From JAJDGF01 sp031549325 (GTDB taxonomy: Bacteria > Bacillota > Clostridia > Christensenellales > Aristaeellaceae), in the NCBI GenBank assembly GCA_031549325.1, contig JAVBQA010000058.1:1-64000 (forward strand): 64,000 bases of DNA, in the 5' to 3' direction. Positions 53,087-60,392 of this stretch are shown here, in pieces. The position numbers were made by a program, and so were the translations under genes. The notes beneath the pieces were generated by a model. The model worked only from the letters and a program-made list of their open reading frames with translations, did not search any database and had not been told where the DNA came from. The stretch's first letter is position 1. Each line of letters starts with the position of its first letter.

Positions 53087-54649
53087 TTACCCCTTGGCTT
53101 TCATCTCGTTGTAAACGGCCAGGCGCTCATCCAGCACTTCCTGATAGCCGCTCTCGAGGTAGTCCTTTTTGAATTCCTCGAACTTTGCGTCAAACTGATC
53201 AGGGCTGCCCATGATCAGCTCGACGGTGTACTGCTGGAACTTGGCTTTCAGCGTCTCGGCGTACTCCGCGGGGGTTTTCAGCGCGCGGTCGAACCGGAAG
53301 TTGGAATACCAGTAAGGAACGATGTGTTTCTGATAGTCCTCGTAGCGATCGTCCAGCAGGTACTCAAACCCAGCGGGCAGGTAGGTCTTCTGCGCGGCGA
53401 TGGCGGCCTCGGTGCTGCCGTCACCGTACAGCTTGCCCTCGATGACCACGCACCACATGTCCTTGTTGGAACCGTAATTCATCTGATCGGCCTCTGCGTA
53501 GTCCGGCGTGGGCACGGGCAGCCCGTTGGCGTCCAGAGAGTATTGCTTGCCCTCAAAGCCGTTCTGCATGATGAACAGATTTTCCGGCTGCACCATCCAG
53601 TCCAGGAACTTGTACACGGCGTCCGGATGCTCGCATGCCTCGTTGATGCCCATGACCATGCCGTATCCGGCGTACTTGAACTCCACCGGCTGACCGTTCG
53701 CGGTCTTCCTGGCCAGCGGGGACAGCACGGACAGCTTTGCGTCGGGCACATTCTGGATCAGCGTCTGGATGACCGGCGGCTCCTTCTGCAGGTAGAAGTT
53801 GTACACGCCCGCCTTGCCATTCATGAAGTCGGCGCGCGCCTTGGTCTGGTCTGCATCCAGCGCGAACTCGGGGCTGATCAGCCCCTCGCTGTACAGCGTG
53901 TTGTACCACTTCAGCATGGCCTTGAACGAATCGGACGTGAACGGCGCGATTGAGAGGTCACTGTACATGGCCAGCTGATCCTCCGGATACGGATAATCGC
54001 GGAACTCATAGTCGAAGAACTGGTTGGGCATGGGCAGGTACATCGCCAGCGGGATGGTGTCCTCGCCGCCCAGTTTGGCCTCCTTGAACGCGCGCAGCAC
54101 GTCTGTGTACTCGTCGATGGTCTGCGGCATTCCCTTGCCAACGGCGTCCAGCCAATCCTGGCGGATCACGGCGGCGTAATTATAGGCGGTCGGGCGGTCG
54201 GCGCAAATGAACATCTGTTCGCCATCCAGCTCGCCCCAGTGGAAGAGCTGCTCGCGCGCCGCGTAAAAGTTGGGGGCGTTTTCCTTGAGCTGCGCCAGGT
54301 CGATGGGCTGCAGCGCGCCTGACGTCGCAAACGCCACCATGTTGGGGTAATCGTAGTCGAAGATCAGATCGGGCGCTTCGCCGGAGATCAGCAGCGTGTT
54401 GAACTTCGCGATACAGTCCGTGCGCGGGATCGCAACGTACTCCACCTTGATTTTGTTGGGGTTGCCGAAGTTCTCCTGGATGTAGTTGGTCCAGTAGTTG
54501 TTGTCGACCGGGGGCAGACCGGGGTTGTTGCGGTCGTACACCGGAATCTGGATGGTGATCCAGTCGGCATCGGCGGCAAGGGCTGACAGCCCTCCGCACA
54601 CAGACAGCGCCAGCGTCAGCGCCAACACCAGAGAAAGCAGCTTCTTCAT
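53087..54649 (-). CDS. Extracellular solute-binding protein, LplA type
   Basis: 520-residue binding protein of the large LplA/YtcQ group that partners LplB/LplC-type permeases. Signal MKKLLSLVLALTLALSVCGG, then LSALAAD. The cysteine in LSVC is not in a canonical lipobox, and cleavage after ALA is more likely. Blocks such as PPVDNNYWTNYIQENFG and YAGYGMVMGINEACEHPDAV are visible. The ATG follows AAGGAGGG. It lies after the two permeases and before GH105; the cargo is probably an unsaturated rhamnogalacturonan disaccharide or oligosaccharide. Confidence 0.88.
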   Translation of the reverse strand: MKKLLSLVLALTLALSVCGGLSALAADADWITIQIPVYDRNNPGLPPVDNNYWTNYIQENFGNPNKIKVEYVAIPRTDCIAKFNTLLISGEAPDLIFDYDYPNMVAFATSGALQPIDLAQLKENAPNFYAAREQLFHWGELDGEQMFICADRPTAYNYAAVIRQDWLDAVGKGMPQTIDEYTDVLRAFKEAKLGGEDTIPLAMYLPMPNQFFDYEFRDYPYPEDQLAMYSDLSIAPFTSDSFKAMLKWYNTLYSEGLISPEFALDADQTKARADFMNGKAGVYNFYLQKEPPVIQTLIQNVPDAKLSVLSPLARKTANGQPVEFKYAGYGMVMGINEACEHPDAVYKFLDWMVQPENLFIMQNGFEGKQYSLDANGLPVPTPDYAEADQMNYGSNKDMWCVVIEGKLYGDGSTEAAIAAQKTYLPAGFEYLLDDRYEDYQKHIVPYWYSNFRFDRALKTPAEYAETLKAKFQQYTVELIMGSPDQFDAKFEEFKKDYLESGYQEVLDERLAVYNEMKAKG

Positions 54650-54770
54650 CAATCTTTCCCTCCTTTTTTGCTTATGCAATCCGCGTTATGCGGCTTGACA
54701 TCCCTACACTGGATTCAAAAGAGACAGTATCCTGTTTGCCCTGGTTTCAGGGACAGCGCCCCAAATGTCT

Positions 54771-55694
54771 CTAACCCTTCACGGCGCCCACCATGACGCC
54801 CTTGACAAAGTAGCGCTGCAGGAACGGGTAGATCAGCAAAATGGGCACGGTCGCGAACACGATGCACGCCGCCTGAATCACTTCCGGCGTGATGAACGGC
54901 GCGCCCACCGAGCTCTCCAGCGCGCCCTGATTGCGGCCGGACGTGTCCACAAACAGCGACAGCTTGTACTGCAGCGTATACAGCGTTGTATCCTTGGTGA
55001 TGTAGAACAGCACATCCTGATACGCATTCCAGCGCCCCACCGCATAAAACAGCGTCAGCGTGGCCAGCACCGGCATGGATAGCGGCAGATAGATGCGCAT
55101 GAGGATGGTGAAGTCGTTCGCGCCGTCGATGAACGCAGACTCCTCCAGCGAGTCGGGCACGCTGTTTTGGAAGTAGTTCTTCAAGATGATCATGTTGTAG
55201 GGCGACAGCGCCAGCGGCAGCATCAGCGACCAGCGGGTGTTCAGCAGCCCCAAGTCGCGCATCAGCAGGAAGTCCGGAATGATGCCCGCCGTGAAGTACA
55301 GCGTGAACACGAAGAAAAATGTGAGCGCGCCGCGTCCTTTCAAGCGCCTCCGGGTGAGCGGATATGCCGCCAGAATGGTGAGCGCCATGCCGATCACCGT
55401 GAACACCACGGTGACCTGCACCGAAAACCATAGCGAGCGCATCATGGCGCGGTCGCTGAACACTTGCCGATACGCCTCGAAATCCAGCTCCCGCGGCCAT
55501 AGGTACACCTGCTGCGCGGTGACCATGGCATTGGAAGAGATCGATTTTGCGACCACGTGCAGAAACGGCAGCAGGCAGGTCAGGCTCAGGATTGCGACGA
55601 ACAAATAGATCAGCGTCTGCACGGCACTGTCTGCGATCGAATGCCGGATGCGGTTGCGCCGGGCAGAATGCGGCGCGGAAGAAACCTGTGCCAC
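54771..55694 (-). CDS. ABC sugar permease, LplC/YtcP type
   Basis: 307-residue membrane subunit, six segments. It contains the EAA-type loop EESAFIDGANDFTILMRIYL and the C-terminus YFVKGVMVGAVKG. GTG start at 55692-55694 behind GAGGGGAGG. It lies between the LplB-type permease and the binding protein of the GH105 locus. Confidence 0.88.
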   Translation of the reverse strand: MAQVSSAPHSARRNRIRHSIADSAVQTLIYLFVAILSLTCLLPFLHVVAKSISSNAMVTAQQVYLWPRELDFEAYRQVFSDRAMMRSLWFSVQVTVVFTVIGMALTILAAYPLTRRRLKGRGALTFFFVFTLYFTAGIIPDFLLMRDLGLLNTRWSLMLPLALSPYNMIILKNYFQNSVPDSLEESAFIDGANDFTILMRIYLPLSMPVLATLTLFYAVGRWNAYQDVLFYITKDTTLYTLQYKLSLFVDTSGRNQGALESSVGAPFITPEVIQAACIVFATVPILLIYPFLQRYFVKGVMVGAVKG

Positions 55695-55713
55695 GCGATG
55701 ATCCTCCCCTCAG

Positions 55714-56658
55714 TCACATCAGTCCGTCTTCGCCAATCCTCTTGCTGAAAAAATTGGCCGCCAGCACGAGAGCGAGCCCAACCACGCCCTGGAACAACCC
55801 CACGGCGGTGGCAAAGTTGTATTTGGGCGGCGCGGACGCCAGACCCTTTTCACGCACATAGATCGAGATCACGTTATACACGTCGCGCACCATCACATTG
55901 CCCATCGAGTACGCGCGTTCAAACCCGGAACCCATCATGCGCCCGAGCTGCATGATCAGCATCACCACGATGGTGCTGCGGATGCATGGCAGCGTCACCG
56001 ACCAAATCTTTCGCCAGCGCCCCGCGCCGTCCATCGTGGCGGCTTCGTACAACTCCGGGCTGATGGAACTGATGGCTGACAGATAGATGATTGAACCCCA
56101 GCCCATATTCTGCCAAACGCCGATCAGCACATAGCTGACCACCCAATTGGCATTCGTCGTCAAAAACGGGATTGGCTGACCGCCCATGCTTTTGATGAGC
56201 ACGTTGATCAGCCCGCTGCTGGGCGCCATCAGCTGATACATGATGCCTGAAATGATGACCCAGGACAGAAAGTGCGGCAGATACAGCACTGTTTGGCTGA
56301 CGCGCTTGAACCACGCTGCACGCACTTCATTCAGCAACAGCGCCAGCATGATGGGAAACGGAAATCCTGCCAACAGATCCAGAAAATTCAGCATCAGCGT
56401 GTTTCTGAGCACCAGATAAAAATCCTTGTCCTTAAACACGTCGCGGAAGATCTGCAGCCCAACGAAGTCGCCGCTATATGGCAACGAGATCTTGAGCGGC
56501 TTGCCCTGAAACGCCATGCGCAGACCCGCCAGCGGCACATATTTGAACAGAAACAGGTATGCCACCGGAATGAGCAGCATCAAGTACAACATCCAATCCC
56601 GCTTGATCAGAACCCATGTGCGTTCCGCCCATGACCCTCTCGACAACCGGCTGTCCAT
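55714..56658 (-). CDS. ABC sugar permease, LplB type
   Basis: 314-residue membrane subunit. LPHFLSWVIISGIMYQLMAP and the EAA loop YEAATMDGAGRWRKIWSVTLP are characteristic of the LplB branch; compare the same phrases in the permease at 190-1152. The start is the ATG at 56656-56658, seven bases after GGGGG; a GTG six bases upstream is too close to the ribosome site. First gene of the GH105 operon. Confidence 0.88.
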   Translation of the reverse strand: MDSRLSRGSWAERTWVLIKRDWMLYLMLLIPVAYLFLFKYVPLAGLRMAFQGKPLKISLPYSGDFVGLQIFRDVFKDKDFYLVLRNTLMLNFLDLLAGFPFPIMLALLLNEVRAAWFKRVSQTVLYLPHFLSWVIISGIMYQLMAPSSGLINVLIKSMGGQPIPFLTTNANWVVSYVLIGVWQNMGWGSIIYLSAISSISPELYEAATMDGAGRWRKIWSVTLPCIRSTIVVMLIMQLGRMMGSGFERAYSMGNVMVRDVYNVISIYVREKGLASAPPKYNFATAVGLFQGVVGLALVLAANFFSKRIGEDGLM

Positions 56659-56694
56659 CGGCACACCCCCTCGTCGATCGCTCGCCGCACCTTC

Positions 56695-56723
56695 TTTGTA
56701 TCACATTTTTTAATCCGATTCAA
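56695..56723 (-). promoter_or_regulatory. Sigma-A promoter of the GH105 importer operon
   Basis: Minus-strand TTGAAT-N17-TACAAA with an extended TGA before the -10, 37 bases before the permease start. Confidence 0.6.
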
Positions 56724-56869
56724 CGACCAATACCACCGTTTATCCATAATTCCGGTGACTTTTTAAGCATTTGCCACATGTTTTTGATGAAATGGCATCA
56801 ATCGGCGCAAGCTACATTCTGAGTGACAGAGTTCGCGCACACGTCATTCCCGGAACCGGGCCATAGGGA

Positions 56870-57200
56870 TCAGGGACACGACGCGGCACGCGTCTTGCAA
56901 ACAACGATGGCGCAGAAACAAGCAAGGCAGTCCATGCCTTCGGCGTCGTTGGCCAGAAAGATGATGAAGTTGAAGAACGCGCTGCACAGCGCGTTCTTCA
57001 CCGTACTCGCCAGAATCGGCCAGCGGGTTTTGGACAGACGCCTGCATCACGCAGCCGCACATGCCAAGCGCCTCGCCCACCAGCATCACCATCAGTGCCC
57101 GCAGCAGGCGGATCAGCCAGATGATGTCGGCATTCGGCCCGTGCAGCGCGGCCTCGCGCCCGACCGGAGGCAGCCCAAACAGCTTGTGTGACAGGATGCA
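56870..57200 (-). pseudogene. Decayed FecCD-type iron/siderophore permease
   Basis: One frame reads NADIIWLIRLLRALMVMLVG, then EALGMCGCVMQASVQNPLADSG, the N-terminal hallmark of FecCD permeases. Near 57000 the reading moves one base to VKNALCSAFFNFIIFLANDA plus EGM, which matches a segment normally about 120 residues further on. The gene has therefore lost its middle and both ends and shifted frame. Intact members are about 330 residues. It is a relic of a siderophore, heme or cobalamin importer next to the iron operons. Confidence 0.7.
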
Positions 57201-57233
57201 TTTTCGGCGGATGACCGTCAAATGATGAACAAA

Positions 57234-57261
57234 ACAAAGGACGCTGCGATGCGTCCCTTGT
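57234..57261 (-). terminator. Rho-independent terminator of the flavodoxin operon
   Basis: On the minus strand ACAAGGGACGC and GCGTCCTTTGT form an 11-pair stem (one G-U) with a 6-base loop, followed by TTTGTTC. It lies 75 bases after the His/Cys-rich gene. Confidence 0.65.
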
Positions 57262-57335
57262 TCTATTTCTCGCACCCGATTACAGAGACGATGGCGGTTT
57301 GCTTCAGCACCCAGCCCCGCGCGTCCCCCCTTCCA

Positions 57336-57815
57336 TCACGCCTCCAGCGCGCGCTCGCCCAGCTCGGTCAGCGACACCGCGCCCATCTCAAGCAGCGCCG
57401 TGTCGAACAGGAATCCCGGCATGACGCCGCCTTCGGACACCGTATCCTCGAAGTACTTAAACACCTCGGATTCGCGGTAGGCACGCTCGATATGCCCGCA
57501 CACCGACACGTCTTCCCGGTAGCTGAGTAGATCCCTGTGCATCAGGGCGCTGATCGTTTGGCAGCGCTGGCGCACGTCCTGCAGGGTATCCGACAGCTGC
57601 TCCAGCAACACCGGGGACAGCGCCACGGCCCGGCAGTGTTCCGCGGCGCTGCTGGCCATCACAAAGCTGGCCACCGGCAGCATCTCGCGACTCGCGAACC
57701 TGCGCAGCATCTCCGCCTCTTCCTCGCGCAATCCCTGTGCCGGGCGGCAGCCGCAGCCCGCGTGTCCGTGATGGTGATGATGCCCGCAGCCGCAGTCATG
57801 TTCGTGCTCCATCAT
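57336..57815 (-). CDS. His/Cys-rich protein of unknown function
   Basis: 159 residues, family not recognised. The N-terminus MMEHEHDCGCGHHHHHGHAG plus CGC is a dense metal-binding tail with seven or more His and four Cys. The rest is a soluble helical domain (AEMLRRFASREMLPVASFVM, LEQLSDTLQDVRQRCQTISA, GFLFDTALLEMGAVSLTELG). No signal peptide or membrane segment, so cytoplasmic. A GGGAG site precedes the ATG. It is last in an operon with a flavodoxin and DUF3793 gene whose promoter carries the same operator as feo. A role in iron, zinc or nickel storage or delivery is plausible but inferred. Confidence 0.6.
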   Translation of the reverse strand: MMEHEHDCGCGHHHHHGHAGCGCRPAQGLREEEAEMLRRFASREMLPVASFVMASSAAEHCRAVALSPVLLEQLSDTLQDVRQRCQTISALMHRDLLSYREDVSVCGHIERAYRESEVFKYFEDTVSEGGVMPGFLFDTALLEMGAVSLTELGERALEA

Positions 57816-57825
57816 CGTTCTCCCA

Positions 57826-58485
57826 TCATGCCGTCGGCTGCAGCGCGGCGTCCTGGCGCACGAAGCGCGCGACTGCGCCGCTTTGGATCTCTGTCACGTC
57901 GATGTTGTTGTCGTCCACCACGACAAAGCTGAACATCTCAGCCTCACCCTCGTCGCTCAGCGAGAACAGCGTGTTGTCATACACGAAGTAGCTGCACTCG
58001 CCTTCGTACTCGCCGCCCTTGTAGGCATAGGTGCCGTCCGTCCTGTACTCCATCCACATGCCGGGGATCTCGGGCAGGTCGGCCACCCATGCGCCGATGA
58101 GCGGATTGTCCACACTCATGGCGTCCGCCGCTGCGGGCGCGAGCCGCTTGTAGGTAAACGTGGCGTCGCCTTCCTTCATCAGGATGGTGCTCTCGTCCGG
58201 AAATTCCAGCTTGCCAGTCTCCATCGTCAGCTTGCCGTCCTCGCCCAGCTCGCTACCTGCGAAGATGTCGTTCCGCATCGTGAATCCGAACTGCTCGGTG
58301 ACCTTGCCATCCTGGCTCACGGCGCCTACGCCGTCCGGGGTCAGTTCCACCTGGAACACGCCATAACCCGGGAACTCGACTTCCCATGTGCCCAGCACTT
58401 TGGGGCTGTTGTCCGCCGCCATCGCGACAGAACCCAGCGCAAACACCAGAACCAGCGCCATCATCAGCATTGAAAGCTTCTTCAC
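57826..58485 (-). CDS. Secreted protein of unknown function
   Basis: 219 residues starting with GTG at 58483-58485, eight bases after GGGAGGG. The N-terminus KKLSMLMMALVLVFALGSVA, then MAADNSP, is a Sec signal with cleavage near AMA or AAD. The mature part has two similar beta-rich halves (GTWEVEFPGYGVFQVELTPD; and GAWVADLPEIPGMWMEYRTD with TYAYKGGEYEGECSYFVYD), suggesting a lipocalin-like or duplicated beta fold. There are no obvious metal ligands. It lies 33 bases after the flavodoxin gene and 10 before the His/Cys-rich gene. Function unknown. Confidence 0.6.
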   Translation of the reverse strand: MKKLSMLMMALVLVFALGSVAMAADNSPKVLGTWEVEFPGYGVFQVELTPDGVGAVSQDGKVTEQFGFTMRNDIFAGSELGEDGKLTMETGKLEFPDESTILMKEGDATFTYKRLAPAAADAMSVDNPLIGAWVADLPEIPGMWMEYRTDGTYAYKGGEYEGECSYFVYDNTLFSLSDEGEAEMFSFVVVDDNNIDVTEIQSGAVARFVRQDAALQPTA

Positions 58486-58518
58486 TTCATCAACCCTCCC
58501 GCTCATTCACTCATTGGG

Positions 58519-58941
58519 TCATTTCCCCGCCAGCTGCGCGCCCAGCGCAGCCAAGTTTGCCAGCGCGTCCGCGTCCGGCGATTCATTGCAGATCAGCGCC
58601 CGGATGACTTCCAGCCCTGCCGCTTTCGCGCGCGCCTCCCAGGTGCGCATCCATTCGCCGTCCCCCCAGCCGTACGAGCCAAAGAGCGCCACCGGCTTTG
58701 CCCTGAGCTCTGGCTCCACCGCATCGTACATCGGCGCGAACTCCGAATCCTCCAGCTCCTCCGCGCCCATCGACGGGCATCCCAGCGCAATCGCATCGTA
58801 GTCAAGCGCTGCGCTTGCCGAAAAAGCGCCCGGCTCAAGCAGATCCACATCCGCCCCGTTCGCGCGCGCGGCCTCTGCCAGCGCCTCGGCCATCGCCTTG
58901 GTGTTGCCCGTGCCACTCCAGTAAACCACCGCAACCCTCAT
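58519..58941 (-). CDS. Flavodoxin
   Basis: 140-residue FMN electron carrier. The phosphate loop SGTGNTKAMAEALAEAA (residues 9-25) and the FMN-stacking stretch FGSYGWGDGEWM are clear. It replaces ferredoxin when iron is scarce, which fits the iron-type operator upstream. A GGGGGGG ribosome site precedes the ATG. It lies 35 bases after the DUF3793 gene. Confidence 0.88.
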   Translation of the reverse strand: MRVAVVYWSGTGNTKAMAEALAEAARANGADVDLLEPGAFSASAALDYDAIALGCPSMGAEELEDSEFAPMYDAVEPELRAKPVALFGSYGWGDGEWMRTWEARAKAAGLEVIRALICNESPDADALANLAALGAQLAGK

Positions 58942-58976
58942 GATCTATCCCCCCCTCTCTGAATGAATTGTGTTGC

Positions 58977-59516
58977 CTATCCATTGGCGACGATCAGCCG
59001 CTCAAAGCCGACGCCGCGTTGATAGCTCCGAAGCATGTCGCGCGTGCAGGCGTTGTATCTGAGGAAAGCCAACCGCGCTTTCTCCTCATCCTGATACACC
59101 TTCCAGCAGCCGCAGCACTTGTAGTCCCGGCCCGCGTTCTCAATAAACCCGACCACGTCCGCCAGCGGATACCCAAGGAACAGCCCGACCTCGTGCGGAA
59201 ACTCCACACCCAGAAACCGCTCGCGCAGCTTCGCGATGCAGTCGCCAATGTCTGACGGCGTGTACCCCATCCCGGACAAGAACGCGCCTGTCTCCGGCTG
59301 CACAAGATCCCGCAAGAGCAACCCAGGGCGATACACATACAGCAGCGCGCGCTCGGCGCAGCGGCACAAAAGCTGCACATCGGCGCCGCGTTCCTGCAGC
59401 AGCGGGCGCATGTCGCGCGTCCATGAAAGCGCCTCGCCCGTGCCGCAATTCACCAGATTCCCTGTTTTGATCCCGGCCAGCGTAGGCGCGCAGTGGCGCA
59501 CGATCAGCTCCGTCAT
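58977..59516 (-). CDS. DUF3793-family protein
   Basis: 179-residue cytoplasmic protein of the clostridial DUF3793 family: IVRHCAPTLAGIKTGNLVNC at the N-terminus and FPHEVGLFLGYPLADVVGFI in the middle, then a KCCGCWKVYQ cysteine cluster and ERLIVANG at the end. Function unknown. The family is common beside flavodoxin and Feo genes, suggesting iron homeostasis. The ATG at 59514-59516 follows AGGGGGAA and overlaps the stop of a 30-codon upstream frame (AAATGA). Confidence 0.8.
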   Translation of the reverse strand: MTELIVRHCAPTLAGIKTGNLVNCGTGEALSWTRDMRPLLQERGADVQLLCRCAERALLYVYRPGLLLRDLVQPETGAFLSGMGYTPSDIGDCIAKLRERFLGVEFPHEVGLFLGYPLADVVGFIENAGRDYKCCGCWKVYQDEEKARLAFLRYNACTRDMLRSYQRGVGFERLIVANG

Positions 59517-59605
59517 TTGTGGTTCCCCCTGCGCAACCGATTCTTGATTTGTCCAGAAATGACCAGCCACATCGCCAACGCCAACACGCACAACAACCCG
59601 CGCAT
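59513..59605 (-). CDS. 30-residue membrane microprotein
   Basis: Short frame MRGLLCVLALAMWLVISGQI followed by KNRLRRGNHK. It is one hydrophobic helix with a basic tail, so an inner-membrane peptide with its tail in the cytoplasm. AAAGGATGTG lies just upstream. Its stop overlaps the start of the DUF3793 gene, as in coupled translation. It is first after the operator-bearing promoter. It could instead be a leader that couples translation, but the membrane-helix composition argues for a real peptide. Confidence 0.5.
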   Translation of the reverse strand: MRGLLCVLALAMWLVISGQIKNRLRRGNHK

Positions 59606-59633
59606 GGTATCACATCCTTTGCGATCCGCATTA

Positions 59634-59649
59634 GTTAGTTATTGCTAAC
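59634..59649 (-). promoter_or_regulatory. TTAG-N6-CTAA operator of the flavodoxin operon
   Basis: GTTAG-N6-CTAAC inverted repeat starting 7 bases downstream of the -10 box, where bound repressor would block transcription. The same core occurs twice in the feo operon. It resembles DtxR/IdeR-type half-sites (TTAG/CTAA). Confidence 0.65.
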
Positions 59650-59656
59650 ACATAGT

Positions 59657-59685
59657 AGTATACAGGACTTCCCCTCGATATTCAA
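59657..59685 (-). promoter_or_regulatory. Sigma-A promoter of the flavodoxin operon
   Basis: Minus-strand TTGAAT-N17-TATACT, about 52 bases before the microprotein start and directly upstream of the TTAG-N6-CTAA operator. Confidence 0.7.
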
Positions 59686-59752
59686 CCATTTTCCTCGGAA
59701 TTCTCCCGTAAAGTTTGTTTTAACTAACTTAAGTGCCTCGCCAACACAAAAA

Positions 59753-59791
59753 CGCAGCCCGTCCGATGCGTATCTCATCGGACGGACTGCG
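59753..59791 (-). terminator. Strong terminator of the feo operon
   Basis: CGTCCGATG and CATCGGACG pair around a 7-base loop, extended by CGCAG/CTGCG across a 2-base internal loop, followed on the minus strand by TTTTTGTG. It lies 9 bases after the DtxR-like gene. On the plus strand it is also followed by TTTTG, so it may work both ways. Confidence 0.8.
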
Positions 59792-59799
59792 CTTTTGTG

Positions 59800-60207
59800 C
59801 TATATTGCCTTATTCGCCAGCAGAAGTCCTAGGCGCGTGGCCAGCTCGGCCAGGCGTTCGGGCGGGGTTTCGGCCAGCAGCGCATAGCCGGTGTTCACGG
59901 CCTCGGGCGCGGGCAGCGCCAGCGTTTCGCCAAACAGCCGGGTTGCGGCGCGGAAGCAGTCCGCGTATTGTTCGGCCAATGCCCATCCCTGCTCGGTAAG
60001 GCGCACCGCGCCGCCATGGTCGTGCGCCACTAGCCCGGTCTTGATCAGCGTGCCCAGCATGCTGTGGACGGTGGGCTTGCGAAGCCCCAACGCGCGGGCG
60101 ATGTCAATGCAGCGAACGCCCTGCCGCCCCACGTCGAGCCGGTGAATCGCGAGGATGTAGCGGATGTTCGTGCCGGTCAGCGGCTTCGCGTTTGTCGCAC
60201 CATCCAT
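59800..60207 (-). CDS. DtxR-like metalloregulator, apparently lacking metal ligands
   Basis: 135 residues. The N-terminal winged helix (IRYILAIHRLDVGRQGVRCI, DIARALGLRKPTVHSMLGTL, IKTGLVAHDHGGAVRLTEQG) matches DtxR/MntR proteins, and a helical dimerisation region follows. By eye, the segment aligned to the Cys-x-x-Glu-His metal site reads TGYALLAETPPERL, so Cys, Glu and His are all replaced. No SH3-like third domain is present. The start ATG overlaps the stop of the Cys-rich peptide gene (TGATG). Last gene of the feo operon, the natural candidate to bind the TTAG-N6-CTAA sites. Confidence 0.75.
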   Translation of the reverse strand: MDGATNAKPLTGTNIRYILAIHRLDVGRQGVRCIDIARALGLRKPTVHSMLGTLIKTGLVAHDHGGAVRLTEQGWALAEQYADCFRAATRLFGETLALPAPEAVNTGYALLAETPPERLAELATRLGLLLANKAI

Positions 60208-60389
60208 CAGCCGCGCCCCTTGGCGTTGGGGCCGTGCACGCCCTTGCACACGCCGCCCATCGCGCAGTGGTCACAGCCGCAGCCGCAGCCCGCGTCGCCC
60301 TTTTTGTTGCGCCGGATCATGCCAAACACCACGAACCCTACCGCCAGCGCCAGCGCGGCAGCCACCAGAATCGTCGAAAGGTTCGCCAT
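60207..60389 (-). CDS. FeoB-associated Cys-rich membrane peptide
   Basis: 60 residues: one membrane helix (LSTILVAAALALAVGFVVFG), a basic patch RRNKKG, then a cytoplasmic tail with CGCGCDHC and GGVCKGVHGP. This matches the small Cys-rich partner (FeoB-associated, FeoC-like position) found after feoB in Firmicutes. It probably binds Fe2+ or an iron-sulfur cluster near the FeoB pore. It starts three bases after feoB ends and overlaps the regulator gene by one base. Confidence 0.88.
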   Translation of the reverse strand: MANLSTILVAAALALAVGFVVFGMIRRNKKGDAGCGCGCDHCAMGGVCKGVHGPNAKGRG

Positions 60390-60392
60390 GCA

